Under the pieces are notes generated by a model that saw only the letters and a list, made by a program, of their open reading frames with translations, had not been told where the DNA came from and did no database searches. This document shows, piece after piece, positions 26,799-33,752 of a DNA stretch of 33,752 nt. Position numbers and translations under genes: made by a program. The DNA comes from an uncultured Pirellulaceae bacterium (GTDB lineage: Bacteria > Planctomycetota > Planctomycetia > Pirellulales > Pirellulaceae), in the NCBI GenBank assembly GCA_937942355.1, contig CALDEW010000258.1, positions 1-33,752 on the forward strand, given 5' to 3'. How positions within the stretch are numbered: the first letter of the stretch is position 1; each line of letters begins with the position of its first letter.

Positions 26799-27025
26799 CA
26801 ACCAGGCGGCTCAATGATAAGAGTTGGGGATTGTGCGTGCAGGCCTGAAAGTACTGAAAATGTCGAGAAGCGGGCTTGAGATGTTTCATGAGGAATACGT
26901 AAAGGACATGCGCGACTGAACCGAAATTTTCCAGCAAGAGTTGAGGACAGACCTACGAGACACCTAATCAGCGATTATACTTTTAAGTCACCATTTGTTT
27001 GACACCATCGCAACTTGAAAGTCAT

Positions 27026-27997
27026 ATGTCGATTAACACCGCTCTCTGTTTAGCCGAAGATCTATTAACACCTTGCCGAAAAATCACAGGCATTTCATCC
27101 GTTCTGCTGCCATTTACAGATAGCGTGGGGACCGTCGACTGGCAGGGTTTTGAAAATCAAGTTGTGCAAATCTACGAGGCAGGTCTGTTCCCCGCAGTCA
27201 ACATGGACACGGGCTTTGTCGATTTGATAAATGCCGACCAGCAAGACGAAGTATTACGTCGCACTCAATCAATCGCTTCGGGACGCTTCTTTGTTGCAGG
27301 AGCTTTCGTTAACGATCACTCCGGTGCGAATTTCAACCTTGACTCTTACCAACGCACCATCACCGATATCGCCCATTTTGGGGGCGTCCCTGTTCTGTTT
27401 CAGTCCTTCGGTTTGACTGAGCAATCTGATGACGAGATTATCGACAGCTACCGACGGATCTCTTGGGCTTGTGATAACTTCATCGCGTGTGAAGTGGGAT
27501 CGATGTTTGCGGATCCTGGAAAGATTTATTCTCTGGACGTCTATCGCGAACTTTTGACGATCGGTTCCTGCACCGGTGCCCAACATTGCTCTCTGGAGCG
27601 ATACGATGAATGGGAACGACTGGCGTTGCGTAACGAAATACGTCCTGATTTCAAAGTCTTCACCGGTAACGATTTGACCATCGACATGGTGCGCTATGGC
27701 AGCGATTACATTCTTGGGTTGAGCACCTTTGCTCCAGATATCTTCGCGTTGCGAGACCATTATTGGGAGCAGGGAAGTGATCGCTTCTACCAGTTGAACG
27801 ATTTGCTTCAGAATCTAGGCGCGTTTGGTTTCCGCGACCCTACGTCCGCCTATAAACACACCGCCGCCATGATATTGAAGATGCAGGGAATTATCGACTG
27901 TGACGCAACCCATCCCGATTCGCCGACTCGGCCCGATAGTGACAAGGAAGTGTTGGCAGGAATTTTGGAATCGATGAATCGTTATCGAAACCAATAA
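27026..27997 (+). CDS. DapA/NAL-superfamily (dihydrodipicolinate synthase-like) protein
   Basis: GISSVLLPFTDSVGTVDWQGFENQV, FKVFTGNDLTIDMVRYGSDYILGLSTFAP, SAYKHTAAMILKMQGIID; ATG at 27026 preferred over TTG at 26999. Confidence 0.8.
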   Translation: MSINTALCLAEDLLTPCRKITGISSVLLPFTDSVGTVDWQGFENQVVQIYEAGLFPAVNMDTGFVDLINADQQDEVLRRTQSIASGRFFVAGAFVNDHSGANFNLDSYQRTITDIAHFGGVPVLFQSFGLTEQSDDEIIDSYRRISWACDNFIACEVGSMFADPGKIYSLDVYRELLTIGSCTGAQHCSLERYDEWERLALRNEIRPDFKVFTGNDLTIDMVRYGSDYILGLSTFAPDIFALRDHYWEQGSDRFYQLNDLLQNLGAFGFRDPTSAYKHTAAMILKMQGIIDCDATHPDSPTRPDSDKEVLAGILESMNRYRNQ

Positions 27998-28125
27998 GCT
28001 CTCATTCAGCGGTAACTTTTAACAAGTTTTCAATATCCGCCTTTCTGTCCGTTGCCTGTTGGATGGATTGCAGAGTAGAATTTCCGGAAGCCGTTTAATA
28101 AAAATTAAAACCATTCCGATGCGTT

Positions 28126-29565
28126 ATGAGCTACCCAAAGATCACTTCATTTAAGTCGGTTGAAGACTTCAAGCCACACATTGATGCCCTTCCCATCAAA
28201 ATGCCTTTTGATCCCGAAGTGCAATCTGGATCCGATTCGCCACTGGCGGGTGCGCTTGAGACGGCATGCGGAAGGGTGGGAAACCGGTTTTCGATACTAC
28301 CCATGGAGGGATGGGATGGGACAACCGACGGACAGCCGACCGATTTGACGATTCGCCGCTGGCAGAGGTTTGGCCTCAGCGGGGCGAAACTGATTTGGGG
28401 TGGCGAAGCGGTCGCTGTGACTCCCGAAGGTCGCGCCAACCCCAACCAATTGATGATGAACTCATCTACGAAGTCCGCGATCGAATCCCTCAGAAAAACG
28501 TTGGTCGACGCCCACTCGGAGGCTTGCGGCAACGTCGCTGATCTAAAAGTTGGGTTGCAGCTAACTCATTCCGGTCGTTTCGCCCGTCCAAATAAAAAGG
28601 ACACGATCGAACCCACCATCGCTTACGCTCATCCGATCCTCGACCCTCGGTTTAAGATCGCTGATTCCGCTGCGGTCACGATCAGCGATGACGGGCTCAA
28701 GCAGCTGATTGAAACATTTGTTGAAGCGGCAAAGATGGCAGCCGATATCGGTTTTGATTTCGTCGACATCAAACAGTGCCACGGCTACTTTGGGCACGAG
28801 TTACTGTCGGGATTTGATCGGCCTGGCGAATTTGGCGGTTCGTTTGAGAATCGCACGCGGTTTATTCGAGAGATTATTTCCGGGATTCAAGCGGAGACGA
28901 ATATCTCAATCGGAAGTCGCATTAGCATTTTTGATTTTGCGCCTTTCACAAAATCCGAATCTGCGGTCGGTGTCAGCCAATCCGATGGGCCTTATGCTCA
29001 CGCCTTTGGTGGTGACGGAACGGGAGAAGGAATTGACCTTCAAGAGCCGGAAAAGGTGCTGAAGATGATGTCCGAACAGGGTGTAAAAATGATCTGCACG
29101 ACCGCTGGCAGTCCGTATTACAACCCTCACATCCAGCGTCCCGCGACAGCACCACCTTCGGACGGTTACCTTCCGCCAGAAGATCCGCTGGTAGGTGTTG
29201 CTCGACAGATTCAAGCCACCGCTGAACTGAAAAAAGCCCTGCCGGACACCGTATTTGTTGGTTCAGGTTATTCCTATCTTCAGGACTGGTTGCCAAACGT
29301 CGGCCAAGCTGTGATAACGTCGGCGATGGCGGATTCGATTGGGCTGGGGCGAATGGTTCTTTCCTACCCCGACATGCCGCTGGACATCATTGCCGGGAAT
29401 AAGCTTCAGCGGAAAAAGATCTGCCGAACATTTAGCGATTGCACGACCGCTCCGCGGAACGCCTTGGTTTCGGGTTGTTATCCGCTTGATCCTTTCTACA
29501 AAGATCGACCTGAACGAAAACAGTTGATTCAGATCAAAAAGGATTCCGTTCCCAAGGCCAGCTGA
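28126..29565 (+). CDS. NADH:flavin oxidoreductase, old yellow enzyme family
   Basis: GAKLIWGGEAVAVTPEGRANPNQL, LQLTHSGRFARP, HGYFGHELLSGFDRPGEFGGSFENRTRF. Confidence 0.9.
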   Translation: MSYPKITSFKSVEDFKPHIDALPIKMPFDPEVQSGSDSPLAGALETACGRVGNRFSILPMEGWDGTTDGQPTDLTIRRWQRFGLSGAKLIWGGEAVAVTPEGRANPNQLMMNSSTKSAIESLRKTLVDAHSEACGNVADLKVGLQLTHSGRFARPNKKDTIEPTIAYAHPILDPRFKIADSAAVTISDDGLKQLIETFVEAAKMAADIGFDFVDIKQCHGYFGHELLSGFDRPGEFGGSFENRTRFIREIISGIQAETNISIGSRISIFDFAPFTKSESAVGVSQSDGPYAHAFGGDGTGEGIDLQEPEKVLKMMSEQGVKMICTTAGSPYYNPHIQRPATAPPSDGYLPPEDPLVGVARQIQATAELKKALPDTVFVGSGYSYLQDWLPNVGQAVITSAMADSIGLGRMVLSYPDMPLDIIAGNKLQRKKICRTFSDCTTAPRNALVSGCYPLDPFYKDRPERKQLIQIKKDSVPKAS

Positions 29566-29690
29566 ACATGACGCCGGCAAATTCGAGCGTAGTGAAAATG
29601 CTGCGTTGCATCTCAGCGGCAACGTCGGTTAAAATCCAATTGGAATTTGTTGTGCCAGATACGCTACGGTTTTGAAAAAGTGAACCTCGA

Positions 29691-31049
29691 GTGAAAATTG
29701 CAATCATTGGCAGCGGCATCGCAGGACTGACTGCTTCTCACTTGCTACAAAAGACTGGTCACGAAGTTCATCTCTTTGAGTCCCAAACCAAGATTGGGAT
29801 GTCAGCTCATACGATTGACATAGCGTCACCGCATAACGGATTGTCAGTTTGCGGAGATGTTCCATCCAGGATGTTCAACGGGGCGCTTTGGCCTTCTGTG
29901 CTGGAACTCTATCAATCGCTGGGCCTTAAGATTACGACCATCGATGCGACGCAAAGCTACCGACGAGGTGATGAAATATCCGCTTTGCAATTTCAAATGC
30001 CATTTCAATGGACCAACGGGATTCTCAAAACGGCAGGTTCCTCGTTGTTGGCTTTAGCACATTCGGTTGGCGTCGGCGAAGCGGCCTCCGTTGGATCATT
30101 GAGCCGGGATTTTGGAAAACAGCGTCCTATCAGTGAACAGCGGGCAAAGTTCCTTTCCGAGATCAATCGTTTGCGCGATCAAGGGCTACGCGACTTGAGG
30201 ACACTTGGCCCCGACATGCCATTCCAAGAATACCTCGATCGAAATAGGTTTTCATCCGAGTTTTGCGACACATTTCTTTTTCCGGCCTTAAGTTCGACCG
30301 TCTGCACTTGCTCACACGAGGCTATTTCGAATTACCCAGCCGTGATTTTGCTGGAGGCGATGCAACATATAACCGGCGCTCAACCCCTTTGCCGCGTTGA
30401 GCAAGGAGCACGTTTGGTCTCAGAACGTTTAACCGAAAATGTGAACGTTAAATTAGCGACCCCCGTGAGAGATGTTGAACAAGGGCGCGACAGTGTCACC
30501 CTGACTGCAACCGGGAAAAGATTCGCCTACGACCACGTGATTATTGCCACCCAAGCCAATCAAGCGGCTAGTGTTTGTTTAAGATTGCCGGATTTCGAAG
30601 CGTCGATCTTGAAAGGATTTCAATATGAGGATGTTGATGTCGTCGTCCATACCGACGATCGTTTCATGCCATTGAGAAAGAATCAATGGTCTGTTTTTAA
30701 CTTCTCAGCCAGCAGCCAGAACCACGAATCAATGTGTACGGTCTGGATGAATCAGTTTCATACAAACTGGCAAGACGAAGCGATGACTCAGCCAATATTC
30801 CAGACCATTCGCCCAATTCATGACGTGGAATCGGGTAAAATGATTCGCAAGGCGAAGCTCCAACGTCCGCTGGTAGATTGCCGTTCATGGAATCTTTGGC
30901 AACAACTGCGAAAAATTCACCGACAGCCAAATCGACGGATCTGGTTTTGCGGTTCATACGCGATGCCGGGAATTCCTCTGCTGGAGTCGGCTGTTGAATC
31001 GGCGAAGGAGATTTCCAATGCAATTTCAAACGTGCAGGAACAGCCCTAA
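29691..31049 (+). CDS. FAD-dependent amine-oxidase-like oxidoreductase
   Basis: MKIAIIGSGIAGLTASHLLQKTGHEVHLFES dinucleotide fold; C-terminal IWFCGSYAMPGIPLLESAVESAKEISNAI. Confidence 0.88.
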   Translation: MKIAIIGSGIAGLTASHLLQKTGHEVHLFESQTKIGMSAHTIDIASPHNGLSVCGDVPSRMFNGALWPSVLELYQSLGLKITTIDATQSYRRGDEISALQFQMPFQWTNGILKTAGSSLLALAHSVGVGEAASVGSLSRDFGKQRPISEQRAKFLSEINRLRDQGLRDLRTLGPDMPFQEYLDRNRFSSEFCDTFLFPALSSTVCTCSHEAISNYPAVILLEAMQHITGAQPLCRVEQGARLVSERLTENVNVKLATPVRDVEQGRDSVTLTATGKRFAYDHVIIATQANQAASVCLRLPDFEASILKGFQYEDVDVVVHTDDRFMPLRKNQWSVFNFSASSQNHESMCTVWMNQFHTNWQDEAMTQPIFQTIRPIHDVESGKMIRKAKLQRPLVDCRSWNLWQQLRKIHRQPNRRIWFCGSYAMPGIPLLESAVESAKEISNAISNVQEQP

Positions 31050-31105
31050 AGCCTAATCAGACCCTCATTTGCTCGCAGTCACCTTTAAAAACCCTTAGTT
31101 TTTCA

Positions 31106-31125
31106 AAAGTTTTTCGGAAAACTTT
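31106..31125. other. Perfect hairpin AAAGTTTT-TCGG-AAAACTTT
   Basis: 8-bp arms, 4-nt loop, 57 bp after stop at 31049. Confidence 0.5.
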
Positions 31126-31330
31126 ACCGGTTGTTGGGGATGCAATGTCGGATTTAGCGATTTTGGAATCGCGACTTTAACGCCAAGGAAGGACTCGACG
31201 TTGATACTGGTCGCGCCGCTTTTTAAAACCAACTAGCATGGCGATAAGTAGTATATCAGCGACTCGCTAGCAGATCATTTGCGAGGATGCTTTTCTTCTT
31301 TAGGAAGTCGATTGCCTCGATACGTAATAA

Positions 31331-31363
31331 TGTATATGCTGAGCCCAACGGCTCAGACGTACA
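31331..31363 (+). promoter_or_regulatory. 5' leader hairpin upstream of DUF1571 gene
   Basis: CTGAGCC (31339-31345) CAAC GGCTCAG (31350-31356), with outer TGTA/TACA pairing. Confidence 0.45.
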
Positions 31364-31434
31364 GCATGGGCATCGACGAAATGGATTTTGTCAACAACTA
31401 TCTTCGCACTTGAAACAGCGCAAAGGATAGTCTC

Positions 31435-32598
31435 ATGGAGGATTGGATTACCATGCAGAAGTTTACTACACTAAGAACCGCCTTTTACGCGGTCGGCGCT
31501 TGGTCGGCCATTGCGGTTCTTTGTGGCAGTGGCTCATTGATCTCTCCCGCTATCGCTCAGACAGACGCCGATACCAATGCGGCATCTTCGGTTGAACAGG
31601 TCACAGCCGCTGAAAACCGAGCTACGAAAGAGCCTGTCTTCCGCGTTTCGAAGCTCAACCGCGAAAAAGCACCGGCAAATACTGATACTGATCGGGGGGC
31701 CACCGTCGATAAAGCCGTTTCGCAGCCTGTTGAAATTGAAAAATCCGAAGTCGAGACATCTCCTCCTCAAGCCCAGACGACGCCATTTCGAACGGCCAGT
31801 TCGAAGACTTACCCTCTTCCCGAACCGATGGCCGACGCCTCGATTTTTCCTACGTCTGAATCGCTGACATCGGCTCCTCATCCGCTGGACCGTGCCATCA
31901 GCATGGCCGAAAGCGCGTTAGAGAACATCCGGTCCAACGTGCTCGACTACTCAGCAATTATGGTCAAACGGGAGCGCATCAACGGTGTGCTTGGATCTCC
32001 GGAATACATGCAAATGAAGGTTCGTTGCCCTCGCAGTGTTTCAGGGAAAAACATTCCCTTCAGCGTCTATTTGAAAACGCTAAAACCTAAAAAGTCTGCT
32101 GGTCGTGAAGTTATTTGGATCCAAGGGCAGAATGATAACAAGCTCTGTGCGCATGAGACGGGGCTGCTAGGAATGAAGCGTTTCTATCTCGACCCAACTG
32201 GTTGGATTGCGATGCAGAACAACAGATATCCCATTCATGATGCGGGCATAGAAAACCTCATTATCAAACTGATCGAAAGAGCTGAAACAGCCAAGGTTGC
32301 AGGACATTCTGTGGTTAGCTACCGAGACAACGCAGAAATCATGAAGCGAAAATGCGAATTGATCGAATTGCTCAACGAGCAGCAGCATGAGAACGACGAA
32401 TTTTATAAGGCTCACGTTTTCGTCGACAAGGAATTGAATCTGCCAGTCCGTTACGTGGCATTCGATTGGCCAAAAACTCCCGGCGGCAAGCCCGAGATTA
32501 TTGAAGAGTACACCTACGTACGAATCAATTTGAATCAAGGTTTCCAGGACAAAGACTTCAGCGCCGACAACCCCGAATACAAGTTCCCTCGCCGCTAA
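31435..32598 (+). CDS. DUF1571 family secreted protein
   Basis: LENIRSNVLDYSAIMVKRERINGVLGSPEYMQMKVRCPR...GLLGMKRFYLDPTGWIAMQNNRYPIHDAGIENLIIKLIERAE; N-terminal hydrophobic segment. Confidence 0.85.
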   Translation: MEDWITMQKFTTLRTAFYAVGAWSAIAVLCGSGSLISPAIAQTDADTNAASSVEQVTAAENRATKEPVFRVSKLNREKAPANTDTDRGATVDKAVSQPVEIEKSEVETSPPQAQTTPFRTASSKTYPLPEPMADASIFPTSESLTSAPHPLDRAISMAESALENIRSNVLDYSAIMVKRERINGVLGSPEYMQMKVRCPRSVSGKNIPFSVYLKTLKPKKSAGREVIWIQGQNDNKLCAHETGLLGMKRFYLDPTGWIAMQNNRYPIHDAGIENLIIKLIERAETAKVAGHSVVSYRDNAEIMKRKCELIELLNEQQHENDEFYKAHVFVDKELNLPVRYVAFDWPKTPGGKPEIIEEYTYVRINLNQGFQDKDFSADNPEYKFPRR

Positions 32599-32657
32599 TG
32601 ACCAGTGGTCGAAATTGCGAGCAAATCATAATCTCGGGATGCGTATGAATTCGGTGA

Positions 32658-33752
32658 CTAATTCTCTGAGGCGTTGGGGATAACGTTTCCGTGTTCATCA
32701 AGCGACACGTTTTCATGCATCATGTATTTTAGGATTGGCGAAAGCAAGATACATACAATGCCGCATACGATCGCAGTGTAGCAGATAGACTGAAAGACGT
32801 CTCCATAGACATGTACTGTATCGATTGGTGCAGGCAAATCACCACCACCTCCTCCACCATGCCCACCTACGCTGGTGAATTGCGAGATGATGGCAGCAAG
32901 GTATTGGCTGAAAGCCGTCGCCAAGAACCAAGCTCCCATCAACGTGCTGACAAGAATTTTGGGACTTAGTTTAGTCATGGTTGAAAGTCCGACCGGAGAT
33001 AAACATAGTTCGCCCGTTGTTTGCAGAAGGATTCCCAAGGTAAGCCAGCTGATGGCGACCATACCAACTTCTGTGCAATTCTGGGCGCCGAGCCAGAAAG
33101 CACCAAATCCTAAACCTAGTTGAATTAGGCCAAGTCCAAACTTAACCGGGGCACTTGGGTCCAAGCCCTTCTTTCTCAATGCCGCCCATAACCAGTTGAA
33201 GGCCAAAGCAAGCACAAGAATAAACATAGCGTTGAACGACTGGAAGATTGAGGCGGGTAATTCGTCAATCCTGTGAGCGACGCCCATTCCGATGTTAGAC
33301 TCCGAAACTTGCCATGGGATTTCGATTTTATCAAGGTCATTGGTTTCCTTGATAATCTTACGGATTTCATCAAGATTTGAATTTGTGAAAGCTTTTCCGT
33401 CGGGGGAATATACGTATCCAAGTTGCGCTTGAGTCGGTTCGATCGTGACGGTCTGGCCAACCTGTTCCGCAGTGATTACGTCAGCCTCGGCGACACGGTC
33501 AATATTCCTGTCAGTGAAGTTGTTGACGCTGCTCCCAGCCTGTTCAAAAAACGCGAAGAACAGCATTTGAAAGAAAATCAAAACCAGCGCAGCAATCATT
33601 CGGTCGCGTTGAATCTTATTGAGCTTAAAGGTCTCAATAATAAGATACCCAAATGCCAAAACGCCTAGCACGGTCAGGACGAGTCCGGCTGGTTTGCTTA
33701 CCTCTTCCAAGAAGATACCGGGAATCGTGCCATAATCTTCTTTGACATTGTC
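32658..33752 (-). CDS. POT-family (proton-dependent oligopeptide) MFS transporter, C-terminal part; truncated by window end
   Basis: FFAFFEQAGSSVNNFTDRNID, GELCLSPVGLSTMTKLSPKILVSTLMGAWFLATAFSQYLAA; frame stays open to 33752 (DNVKEDYGTIPGIFLEEVSKP), so track start 33710 (TTG) is internal. Confidence 0.9.
   Translation of the reverse strand, partial: DNVKEDYGTIPGIFLEEVSKPAGLVLTVLGVLAFGYLIIETFKLNKIQRDRMIAALVLIFFQMLFFAFFEQAGSSVNNFTDRNIDRVAEADVITAEQVGQTVTIEPTQAQLGYVYSPDGKAFTNSNLDEIRKIIKETNDLDKIEIPWQVSESNIGMGVAHRIDELPASIFQSFNAMFILVLALAFNWLWAALRKKGLDPSAPVKFGLGLIQLGLGFGAFWLGAQNCTEVGMVAISWLTLGILLQTTGELCLSPVGLSTMTKLSPKILVSTLMGAWFLATAFSQYLAAIISQFTSVGGHGGGGGGDLPAPIDTVHVYGDVFQSICYTAIVCGIVCILLSPILKYMMHENVSLDEHGNVIPNASEN

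Noticed and set aside
32600-32610. GACCAGTGGTC palindrome after DUF1571 stop
   Set aside because: Half-site order differs from the fdh-upstream dyad and it sits between convergent genes; likely chance

Overview
Planctomycete-like chromosomal segment (DUF1552/DUF1592 secreted cytochrome genes, DUF1571, POT transporter). No tRNA, rRNA, CRISPR array or complete transposase gene was recognised. About 21 CDSs are supported. The main observations are: (1) a two-gene NAD-linked formate dehydrogenase locus whose catalytic subunit is split in the ORF track by an in-frame TGA at the catalytic Sec/Cys position, followed by a SECIS-like hairpin with fdhF-like spacing, so it is very likely one 916-aa selenoprotein; (2) three copies of a ~160-bp MITE-like palindromic element (about 6593-6760, 14187-14348, 22320-22488) with conserved arm asymmetry, one compensatory change between copies, and TAGTGC..GCACTA ends; (3) a HisA that reads like the eukaryotic HIS6 type; (4) several proteins that keep an enzyme fold signature but seem to have lost catalytic residues (HtrA-like, LarA-like, DapA-like, J-domain-like); (5) several intergenic hairpins and possible operators. 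All family calls come from reading motifs by eye. No database search or folding was run.
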